Assembly (NCBI GenBank): GCA_964389365.1
Contig: CAYMDO010000041.1
Location: 1-12,336 of the forward strand
Direction: 5' to 3'
From: UBA993 sp964389365
GTDB lineage: Bacteria > Bacillota > Dethiobacteria > DTU022
Length of the DNA stretch: 12,336 bases
Position numbers and translations under genes: made by a program. Of this stretch, positions 7,035 to 12,336 are shown one piece after another (within the stretch, counting starts at the first letter, position 1; each line of letters opens with the position of its first letter). The notes beneath the pieces are model-generated. The model was not told the origin of the DNA. It saw nothing but the letters and a program-made list of their open reading frames with translations, and searched no databases.

Positions 7035-9004
7035 AAGGCGTCCACCTCCGCCAGAATCTGCTCATTGGTAAAGCCTTTAAGGTTGATCGAACCGGAACGG
7101 CAGGTTACCGTACAGGAACCGCAGCCCTGGCAGAGGGACGGGTTAACATCGGCCACGGTACGCTTCAGGATTCCCCCGTGATAGCGTTCCTCAATTTCGA
7201 TATGGTTAATCGCGCTGTAAGGACAGACAGCTTCGCAGTATAGGCAGCCTGAACACTCAGCCTGGTTTACTATAGCAGTACAGGCTTCGCCTTTCAGCAC
7301 ATCCTTTGAAAGCAAACCGATCGCCTTTACCGCGGCTGCGCTGGCCTGTGCCACCGTATCAGGGATATCTTTTGGTGCCTGGCAGGCCCCGGCGATAAAG
7401 ATGCCGGCCGTATGTGTTTCCACCGGTTTCAGCTTCGGGTGGGCTTCATTGAAAAAGTGATAACTGTCGCTGTTGATGCCGACAATCCGCCCTACTTCAG
7501 ACGCATCGGCGCGGGCAATCGAGGCTGCCGCCAACACAACCATGTCGGCTTTGATACCTATGACTTTGCCGCTTAACGAATCGACGCCGTGGACCACCAG
7601 TTGGCCGCCTTCAGGGAAAATTTTTCCCACCTGGCCGCGCAGGTATGCCACATCGTATTCTTCGGCAGCCCGCCGCTGGAACTCCTCGTAACCCTTACCG
7701 GCTGTTCGCACATCGATATAAAATACATAACTCCTGGCAGCAGGTACCTTTTCTTTCAGCAAAATCGCCTGCTTGGCGGTGAACATGCAGCAGATCTTGG
7801 AGCAGTAATTCATCCCGCGCGCCTTGTCGCGCGATCCGATGCACTGGATAAAGACTACTTTTTCAGGCGGTTTGCCATCGGAGAGGCGAACCACCTTGCC
7901 TCCTGTCGGGCCAGAGGCATTAAAAAGGCGCTCAAACTCCAACGCGGTCAGGATATCGGGATGCTGGCCGTAGCCGTACTCCCCGTACGCCGCAGGATCG
8001 AGCTGATCAAAACCGGTGGCCACAATGATGTTACCGTAGCGGCGCTCGATGATTTCATCCTGCTGTTCGAAATCAATGGCCTCCGGGGGGCATTCCCTGG
8101 CGCAGATCTGGCAGCGACCTTTTCGGAAAAAGAGGCAGGCATTTCGGTCGATAACCGGTATCATCGGCACGGCCTGTGGAAAAGGCACATAGATCGCTTT
8201 GCGCTTGGCCATACCCATCTCGAACTCGGAATCTGCCTTGGAGGGGCATTTCTCCCAGCAGATGCCACAGCCCGTGCACTTTACAGCATCTACGCTGCGC
8301 GGCTTTTGCTTGATCTTTACATCAAACTGCCCCACGAAACCGTTTACCTCTTCGACTTCAGAATAGGTGAGCAGGTTAATATTGGGGTGCTGTGCCGCCT
8401 CGACCATTTTAGGCGTCAGGATACAGGCGGAACAGTCGAGAGTGGGGAAGGTTTTCTCCAGTTGGGCCATCCGCCCGCCGATACTCGGTTCTCTTTCCAC
8501 CACATCTACGATGTACCCCGCTTCGGCGATATCAATTGCTGCCTGGATGCCGGCGATACCGCCGCCGATCACCAGGGCCCGCTTTTCTACTTTCAGCTCC
8601 GGCGCATCAAGGGAATAGTTTAATGCCACCTTGGCTGCGGCAGCCCGCAGGAGGGCGATCGCTTTCGGAGTGCCTTCCTCCGGGTTGCGGTGCACCCAGG
8701 AACAGTGTTCCCTGATATTGGCCACCTCAAGCAGGTACGGGTTAAGGCCGGCTTCAGACGCAGCCTTGCGAAAAGTGCCTTCATGCATCCGCGGCGAGCA
8801 GGTACCGACTACAACTCGGTCTAAGCTATTTTCTTTTATTGCATTCTTAATCAGGTCCTGCCCCATTTCAGAGCAGAGATAGCGGTACTCATCGGCATGA
8901 ACCACACCTGGGAAGTCACGGGATGCTTCTAGTGCACTGTCAATGTCCACGGTGCCGGCGATATTAGTACCGCAATGGCAGATAAAAACTCCGGTTCTAG
9001 GCAT
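7025..9004 (-). CDS. hdrA: HdrA, electron-bifurcating FAD subunit of a heterodisulfide-reductase-like complex
   Basis: A 659-residue HdrA. The N-terminal iron-sulfur domain has FICHCGTNI (8-15), YLCSEMGQD (42-50) and TCSPRMH (68-74). The FAD-binding thioredoxin-reductase-like domain starts with IGGGIAGIQAA (146-156). Cys191 and Cys194 lie in LDCSAC. An inserted ferredoxin domain has CTGCGICWEKCP (243-254) and Cys290, 298, 301 and 305. The C-terminal ferredoxin has CSGCLYCEAVCP (584-595) and CQGCGSCTVTC (625-635). HdrA's flavin splits electron pairs, coupling an exergonic reduction at HdrB to endergonic reduction of ferredoxin. All cluster cysteines are encoded as cysteine; I see no in-frame UGA suggesting selenocysteine. 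ATG 9004 follows GGGAGG by 9 nt. It begins 15 nt after hdrC. Confidence 0.95.
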   Translation of the reverse strand: MPRTGVFICHCGTNIAGTVDIDSALEASRDFPGVVHADEYRYLCSEMGQDLIKNAIKENSLDRVVVGTCSPRMHEGTFRKAASEAGLNPYLLEVANIREHCSWVHRNPEEGTPKAIALLRAAAAKVALNYSLDAPELKVEKRALVIGGGIAGIQAAIDIAEAGYIVDVVEREPSIGGRMAQLEKTFPTLDCSACILTPKMVEAAQHPNINLLTYSEVEEVNGFVGQFDVKIKQKPRSVDAVKCTGCGICWEKCPSKADSEFEMGMAKRKAIYVPFPQAVPMIPVIDRNACLFFRKGRCQICARECPPEAIDFEQQDEIIERRYGNIIVATGFDQLDPAAYGEYGYGQHPDILTALEFERLFNASGPTGGKVVRLSDGKPPEKVVFIQCIGSRDKARGMNYCSKICCMFTAKQAILLKEKVPAARSYVFYIDVRTAGKGYEEFQRRAAEEYDVAYLRGQVGKIFPEGGQLVVHGVDSLSGKVIGIKADMVVLAAASIARADASEVGRIVGINSDSYHFFNEAHPKLKPVETHTAGIFIAGACQAPKDIPDTVAQASAAAVKAIGLLSKDVLKGEACTAIVNQAECSGCLYCEAVCPYSAINHIEIEERYHGGILKRTVADVNPSLCQGCGSCTVTCRSGSINLKGFTNEQILAEVDALCR

Positions 9005-9019
9005 ATTCCCGAACCTCCC

Positions 9020-9415
9020 TTACTTGTTATATTTACGGAAACCGCTGACTAAAGCCTGCTGGGGCAGCTTGGCCAGCTGCTCCGGGGTTAAGTCTGCCGG
9101 CCCGAATTTATTGCCTTCACGGCGGCGCAGCATAACCAGCCGCACACCCTCCATCATTCTTGCCAGATCCAGGTCGCGCGGGCATCGAGCTGCACAGGTA
9201 AAACAGGAAGCGCAAACCCAGGGGGTTTTGCTGTTAGCCAGATCATCTTCCAGGCCCAGCTGCAGAAAACGTATAACCTGGTGCGGCAGGAGATCCATCG
9301 CCGCAGTTACCGGGCAGGCTGCGCTGCACTTGGCACACTGGAAGCAGCCGTTGGGATCCTGGCCGCTCTGTTTCTGCATCTCTTCCACCAACCGGCTTTT
9401 ACTGCTGACTGCCAT
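9020..9415 (-). CDS. hdrC: HdrC, [4Fe-4S] electron-transfer subunit
   Basis: A 131-residue soluble HdrC with two [4Fe-4S] motifs, CFQCAKCSAACP (24-35) and CASCFTCAARCP (68-79), connected by the family's helical linker. It carries electrons from HdrA to the HdrB active site. No membrane segment is present, so this is the cytoplasmic HdrABC type. GTG 9424 is in frame but lies 1 nt from the AGGAGG motif; ATG 9415, ten nt away, is preferred. It overlaps the end of hdrB by 17 nt. Confidence 0.92.
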   Translation of the reverse strand: MAVSSKSRLVEEMQKQSGQDPNGCFQCAKCSAACPVTAAMDLLPHQVIRFLQLGLEDDLANSKTPWVCASCFTCAARCPRDLDLARMMEGVRLVMLRRREGNKFGPADLTPEQLAKLPQQALVSGFRKYNK

Positions 9416-10238
9416 TATTAGCACGCCTCCTCTCCTGCGCTGCCGTCATCAGCTGGTCAAACTGCAAACCCAGTGCTTCAGCCAGCAGTTCGCTAAAATA
9501 GTAAACCTTAACAGGCGTTTTACCTTCCTGGACGGCACAATTTTCCAGGTTATAGCGGCAAAGCGGGCAGGCAGTAATCAGCGCCTCTGCCCCCGCTTCG
9601 CGTGCGGAATTGATAATCTTACTCACTGTATCGCGCGCAACCGCTTCTTCGGTTACCGACAGGTATGCTCCGCAGCACTCAGTTCGGTACGGGCTCTTAA
9701 CCACTTCCGCCCCGAGAGCTCTGATCAGGTCTTCCATAATTGCCGGGTTCTCAGGGTCGTCAAACTGCATCACCTTCGCGGGCCTGAGCAGCAGGCAGCC
9801 ATAATAGGCAGCAATTTTTCGCCCTTCCAGCGGTCCTTTGATCATTTCAGCCAGCCTGTCGAAACCGTAGTCATCACGCAGCACTTCCAGAAAATGAAGG
9901 ACGCGGCCTTCACCCTTGTAGCCGACTTCAAGATAGTCGGTCACCTTATGGCGAGCATCTTCATTGCGCTGCATCAACTCCTGTGCCCGTTTTAGCACAT
10001 GGTGGCAGGCGGCACAGAGCGATACTAGCGGTTCGCCTTCCGCCGCAGCCAGGGTGCGGACCGGTGAAAGCAGTGAGATCAGCTCATCTTCATACAGAGG
10101 ATAAACGGCCCCGCAGCACTGCCACTGCTCGAGTTCAACAAGCTCGATACCCAAAGCATGGGCAGCGGCCAATGTTGTATTCTCCATGTTTTTTGCCTGG
10201 CCCTTGAGGGTGCAGCCGGGAAAATAACGATAGCGCAC
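9399..10238 (-). CDS. hdrB: HdrB, catalytic disulfide-reductase-type subunit with two CCG domains
   Basis: A 279-residue HdrB. Both cysteine-rich CCG domains are complete. The first has Cys9, Cys41-Cys42 (CCGAV) and Cys75/Cys78 (CAAC). The second has Cys148, Cys188-Cys189 (CCGAY) and Cys224/Cys227 (CPLC). In methanogen HdrB these bind two noncubane [4Fe-4S] clusters that cleave CoM-S-S-CoB. In Firmicutes that disulfide is absent and the real acceptor is unsettled; a protein or small-molecule disulfide has been proposed. It is the first gene of the operon. GTG 10238 follows AGGAGGTG by 8 nt. Confidence 0.94.
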   Translation of the reverse strand: MRYRYFPGCTLKGQAKNMENTTLAAAHALGIELVELEQWQCCGAVYPLYEDELISLLSPVRTLAAAEGEPLVSLCAACHHVLKRAQELMQRNEDARHKVTDYLEVGYKGEGRVLHFLEVLRDDYGFDRLAEMIKGPLEGRKIAAYYGCLLLRPAKVMQFDDPENPAIMEDLIRALGAEVVKSPYRTECCGAYLSVTEEAVARDTVSKIINSAREAGAEALITACPLCRYNLENCAVQEGKTPVKVYYFSELLAEALGLQFDQLMTAAQERRRANNGSQQ

Positions 10239-10312
10239 TTAGAGCGCACCTCCTGTTCTGAGGGTTTTTAGAAACGCTAACAAGAGGGATTCGACACCGG
10301 GCAGCAAACCCC

Positions 10313-10340
10313 TTTATAATATTTAAAATAATTGTTATAA
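10313..10340 (-). promoter_or_regulatory. Weak candidate promoter of the hdr-flx operon
   Basis: The 105-nt gap between ttcA and hdrB is AT-rich at its ttcA end. On the minus strand TATAAA (10313-10318) lies 16 nt after TTATAA (10335-10340), a poor -35. No terminator hairpin separates ttcA from hdrB, so readthrough from ttcA is also possible. I saw no Rex-type operator in the gap. Confidence 0.25.
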
Positions 10341-10343
10341 ATT

Positions 10344-11072
10344 TTAGAAGTGCTGTTCCTGAGGCCAGAACGGGCTCCCGATCAGGGCGGAGCGGAATTT
10401 CTCGCGCAGATCCGGGTAACGCTTGGCTATTTCATCTAACAGGTCGGCCATTTCCCGTCGTTTGGTTTTGCCGCTTGCCGGACAGGGGTTCTTGAACAGC
10501 GGTAGCTTTTCGCGGCGGACAAGCGCAGCCATTACGCTTTCAGGCAGCTGGATCAGGGGGCGGATCAGGAAAAGATCGCTGCGGTCAAGATAGGTTACCG
10601 GTTTAAAAGTATCTATATGGCCGGTGAAGATTAAATTTAGCATCATCGTTTGGATGGCATCATCAAGGTGATGCCCAAGGGCCACCCGGCTGCAGCTTAA
10701 GTTTTTGGCCGCCTGATGCAGGGCTCCGCGGCGTAAATTGGCACAAAGGGCACAGGGATTTTTCTCCTTGCGCCGCTCGAATACAACTTTGGCGATGGCA
10801 GTCTTTTCGACATGCAGCTCCAGGCCAAGGCTGTTGGCCAGATCCTGTAGCGCCACCGGATCGGAGGGCCATCCCAGATCGACATAAACGGCAACCAGGT
10901 CAAATTTAATCGGCGAATGCTTCTGAAAAAGTTTCATAATGTAAAGCAGGGCCGCACTGTCTTTCCCGCCGGAAACACCAACGGCAACCCGGTCTCCATC
11001 GGCAATCATATTATAGTTATAAATAGTTCTTTTAACCCTGGTTAAAAACCATTTCCCGTCGCTGCTGCGCAA
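10344..11072 (-). CDS. ttcA: TtcA-like tRNA thiolation enzyme (PP-loop ATPase)
   Basis: A 242-residue PP-loop protein of the TtcA/TtuA group, which activates tRNA with ATP and inserts sulfur, typically at cytidine 32. The P-loop is SGGKDS (34-39). CALC (Cys107, Cys110) and the cysteine of NPCPASG (Cys197) are the expected [4Fe-4S] ligands. The LGHHLDD motif lies near residue 132. It is shorter than E. coli TtcA (about 311), as is usual in Clostridia. The start is uncertain. ATG 11120 adds 16 residues but has no good ribosome site. TTG 11072 follows GGAGG by 10 nt and is preferred. The exact tRNA position modified cannot be told from sequence alone. Confidence 0.85.
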   Translation of the reverse strand: MRSSDGKWFLTRVKRTIYNYNMIADGDRVAVGVSGGKDSAALLYIMKLFQKHSPIKFDLVAVYVDLGWPSDPVALQDLANSLGLELHVEKTAIAKVVFERRKEKNPCALCANLRRGALHQAAKNLSCSRVALGHHLDDAIQTMMLNLIFTGHIDTFKPVTYLDRSDLFLIRPLIQLPESVMAALVRREKLPLFKNPCPASGKTKRREMADLLDEIAKRYPDLREKFRSALIGSPFWPQEQHF

Positions 11073-11137
11073 ACGTTTCCCGCCTCCGTGCAAGCTTTTG
11101 ATTGATCGGCAATATAACATCTAACCATACCGCAACT

Positions 11138-11146
11138 ATCATAGCA
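11138..11146 (-). promoter_or_regulatory. Extended -10 promoter of ttcA
   Basis: TGCTATGAT on the minus strand fits an extended -10 element (TG, one base, TATGAT). No good -35 precedes it at 16-18 nt. Transcription from here would give a leader of about 58 nt before TTG 11072 but only about 10 nt before ATG 11120, which again favours the TTG start. Confidence 0.4.
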
Positions 11147-11191
11147 TATTGAAGTGTAGCAAACCCCGCTCAATCTATTTGGCGGTCAACA

Positions 11192-11200
11192 TGATATAAT
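11192..11200 (+). promoter_or_regulatory. Extended -10 promoter for the small plus-strand gene
   Basis: TGATATAAT is a perfect extended -10 (TG, one base, TATAAT). No convincing -35 lies 17 nt upstream. It stands about 60 nt before the TTG of the 39-residue frame and is divergent from the ttcA promoter. Confidence 0.45.
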
Positions 11201-11259
11201 TAAATATATCTTTCAACTGCTAGTATTGGTTTTGGGGAGAAGGGAGGCTTTTTATACAA

Positions 11260-11379
11260 TTGCCACGGCATGTTAAGAAGAAGAAAACCGGCAGGAAGAT
11301 CTGGATAACATTAACGGTCGCTGCACTGGTTGCCTTTATCCTCGGTTACTGGTACTCCGCCGGCTTTTCAGGGGCCTGA
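11260..11379 (+). CDS. Small single-span membrane peptide, function unknown
   Basis: A 39-residue frame with a basic N-terminus (HVKKKKTGRK) and one hydrophobic stretch, IWITLTVAALVAFILGYW (14-31), ending in a short polar tail. This fits a type II or signal-anchor orientation with the N-terminus inside. It starts at TTG 11260, 12 nt after AGGGAGG (11241-11247), a slightly long spacing. An extended -10 promoter lies upstream and a hairpin downstream, which together suggest a real transcription unit. I recognise no family. Alternatively it is the N-terminus of a longer protein broken by a frameshift. The frame from 11330 to 11524 overlaps its end and reads DPDVKTLNNLMRGGYKPPLK after the hydrophobic segment. 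Confidence 0.45.
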   Translation: MPRHVKKKKTGRKIWITLTVAALVAFILGYWYSAGFSGA

Positions 11380-11413
11380 TCCGGATGTAAAAACATTAAA
11401 CAATTTAATGAGA

Positions 11414-11430
11414 GGCGGTTATAAACCGCC
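11414..11430. terminator. Short hairpin between the small peptide gene and the DUF4870-like gene
   Basis: GGCGGTT (11414-11420), ATA, AACCGCC (11424-11430) is a perfect 7-bp stem with a three-base loop, between two convergent genes. Neither side has a true T tract; the plus side continues CCTTAAATT. A weak two-way terminator is the simplest reading. Confidence 0.45.
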
Positions 11431-11462
11431 CCTTAAATTAATACGGCCCGATATCAATACTT

Positions 11463-11795
11463 TTAAAGATTCAGGAGCGAAGCATACTTCCCGATTAGCG
11501 GCAGCTCACCCGCCTGTCCGCTAAGCGCATTGACCAACCCCATAATAAAACATACAAACAGAAAGACTGAGCCGACTATCCCGATAATCCATCCTAAAAT
11601 AGGAATTACCGAAACCGCCCCGGTAATTACCCATGCGATCAGCAGCACCAGGCCCTGCTTGGCGTGGAATTGGCAGAAAGGGCTGTCCTTTTTAGCCAAA
11701 AGCGGTACCAAAACCAGCAAACCAAGATAGGACAGGGCGGCGATAACCTTGTTGTCTCTTACATCATTTTCATCAAAAACAACATGTTCGACCAT
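11463..11795 (-). CDS. Small integral membrane protein, DUF4870-like
   Basis: A 110-residue protein with the family pattern DNKVIAALSYLGLLVLVPLLAKKDSPFCQFHAKQGLVL. Hydrophobic segments lie at about 17-34, 48-64 and 65-91, giving two or three membrane spans. The conserved phrase FHAKQGL between the first two spans is typical of DUF4870/TIC20-like small membrane proteins, whose function is unknown. The ATG is preceded by AGGGGG eight bases upstream, and a good sigma-A promoter lies about 55 nt before it. It appears to be a single-gene transcript. Confidence 0.75.
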   Translation of the reverse strand: MVEHVVFDENDVRDNKVIAALSYLGLLVLVPLLAKKDSPFCQFHAKQGLVLLIAWVITGAVSVIPILGWIIGIVGSVFLFVCFIMGLVNALSGQAGELPLIGKYASLLNL

Positions 11796-11850
11796 CTTAA
11801 AAACCCCCTTTATTTTTGGTTAACTGATATGCATTTTCAACCTCATCGCT

Positions 11851-11879
11851 ATCATAAGCGTTTTTAAGCTGTTTTTCAA
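11851..11879 (-). promoter_or_regulatory. Sigma-A promoter of the DUF4870-like gene
   Basis: On the minus strand TTGAAA (11874-11879) and TATGAT (11851-11856) are separated by exactly 17 nt. This gives a leader of about 50 nt before the ATG at 11795. Confidence 0.6.
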
Positions 11880-11976
11880 GGTTTTTTGAGATTCAACTCA
11901 TTCCTATCAACAACACCTGACATATGATTTAAACCTTTGTTTATATCCTTTATTATTTAACTGACTTTCCGCACCC

Positions 11977-12118
11977 TTGATCTTTGAAAAAATATTTTTC
12001 TATATCCCATTTTATGGAGGTACAAAACCGCTTATGTCGTATAAGGTATTAACCTTACCCGGTTGGAGTGCCTTTAATGGATATCGACGTCAGAGACGTT
12101 AACCCGGCCCCACCGCCC
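11977..12118 (+). ncRNA. Possible structured RNA, truncated by an insertion sequence
   Basis: No convincing protein gene lies in 11880-12118, but 12031-12107 is dense in short stems. CTTAT/ATAAG (12031-12045) and TAAGGT/ACCTTA (12042-12057) share bases and exclude each other. ACGTC-AGA-GACGT (12087-12099) is a perfect hairpin extended by a G-U pair on the plus strand. CCGGTT (12059-12064) can pair with AACCCGG (12101-12107) around that hairpin, with one bulge. A weak promoter, TTGATC (11977) and TATATC (12001) at 18-nt spacing, could start the RNA near 12010. The structured part ends at the IS3-type terminus at 12119. I could not match it to a named RNA family. Confidence 0.3.
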
Positions 12119-12336
12119 TGACTCCCTAATTTCAAACATTATGCACTAATTGCTAAGACATCTGCCGTATTACACATTATTTCATCATGATACTCTTGTG
12201 GTGGTTTATAACCGATGCTTGAATGCAGCCTGACCTCATTGTAGTATCGTATGAACCCGGTTATTGTTTGGTAGGCCTGGGCCCGAGTTCGACAGTGCGT
12301 AGGAAAAAAAACAGGCAAATAGCCAAATATAGCTGG
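12119..12336 (-). mobile_element. IS3-family insertion sequence, right end, cut by window edge
   Basis: The element contains the C-terminus of an IS3-type transposase. Twenty bases beyond its stop codon lies TGACTCCCTAATTTC (12119-12133 on the plus strand), which fits an IS3-family terminal repeat (TG...CA ends). The other end and any target duplication are outside the window. The exact boundary is inferred from one end only. Confidence 0.6.
12139..12336 (-). CDS. IS3-family transposase, C-terminal fragment
   Basis: The last 50 residues are a clear integrase-core C-terminus: RTRAQAYQTITGF, IRYYNEVRLHSSIGYKPPQEY and a short tail to the TAA at 12139-12141. The NEVRLHSSIGYKPP phrase, containing the last helix of the DDE domain, is characteristic of IS3/IS150-type OrfB. 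The frame stays open to the window edge. However, the 15 codons before RTRAQA (12292-12336) read PAIFGYLPVFFPTHC, which does not resemble the expected DDE-domain sequence with its catalytic glutamate. The element may therefore be rearranged or truncated near 12291. Confidence 0.8.
   Translation of the reverse strand, partial: PAIFGYLPVFFPTHCRTRAQAYQTITGFIRYYNEVRLHSSIGYKPPQEYHDEIMCNTADVLAISA

Noticed and set aside
7589..8623. Long plus-strand open frame (344 codons) opposite hdrA
   Set aside because: It is antisense to a clear HdrA gene, has no ribosome site of note, and its composition mirrors the codon pattern of hdrA.
7025..9004. Selenocysteine in HdrA, as found in some methanogen and bacterial Hdr proteins
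   Set aside because: No in-frame TGA occurs; all expected cluster positions are cysteine codons.
8943..9995. Long plus-strand open frame (350 codons) opposite hdrC and hdrB
   Set aside because: It crosses two well-supported genes in antisense and resembles no protein; a shadow of GC-rich codon use.
12034..12102. 22-codon frame starting at ATG 12034 after a GGAGG
   Set aside because: The spacing from GGAGG is 13 nt, the peptide shows no feature, and the stretch is better explained by its inverted repeats.
12031..12118. Integron attC-like site
   Set aside because: The terminal GTTRRRY and RYYYAAC core sites are not matched, and no cassette gene is linked.
1..12336. CRISPR arrays, tRNA or rRNA genes, phage genes
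   Set aside because: No regularly spaced repeats, tRNA cloverleaf with conserved T-loop, rRNA core motifs or phage structural genes were seen on either strand.

Overview
The window looks like chromosomal DNA from an anaerobic, low-to-mid GC Firmicute of the Clostridia type. The evidence is a full-length CodY, AGGAGG-type ribosome binding sites on most genes, sigma-A style promoters, and a flavin-based electron-bifurcation gene set typical of strict anaerobes. Most genes lie on the minus strand. Both edges carry mobile DNA.

Left part (1-3006, minus strand). Reading right to left, larB and larC are coupled by a 4-nt overlap and would make and load the nickel-pincer cofactor. They are followed by codY, which has its own strong promoter. 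CodY is followed by a terminator hairpin, and the first ~49 nt of a class C group II intron begin a few bases after it, running off the left edge. larB appears to start at a non-canonical ATT codon.

Middle (3166-10238). A plus-strand gamma-class carbonic anhydrase gene converges on a seven-gene minus-strand operon and shares a two-way terminator with it. The operon runs hdrB-hdrC-hdrA-flxD-flxC-flxB-flxA with overlaps or gaps of only a few bases. It should encode a complete HdrABC-FlxABCD complex. FlxA exchanges electrons with NAD(H), FlxB, FlxC and FlxD carry them, HdrA is the bifurcating flavoprotein, and HdrBC carries the disulfide-reductase-type site. No hydrogenase or formate dehydrogenase gene is adjacent, so NADH is the likely two-electron partner.

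Right part (10344-12336). Upstream of hdrB is a minus-strand TtcA-like tRNA thiolation gene. A short plus-strand unit follows, with promoter, ribosome binding site, a 39-residue single-membrane-span peptide and a hairpin. Next comes a minus-strand small membrane protein of the DUF4870 type. The stretch 11880-12118 has no convincing protein gene but is rich in short inverted repeats that could be a structured RNA. It stops at what looks like the terminal repeat of an IS3-family element, whose transposase C-terminus occupies the right edge.

The two observations most worth following are the possible RNA cut by the insertion sequence and the ATT start of larB. The HdrABC-FlxABCD operon is the main known metabolic system here; I see no wholly new multi-gene system.
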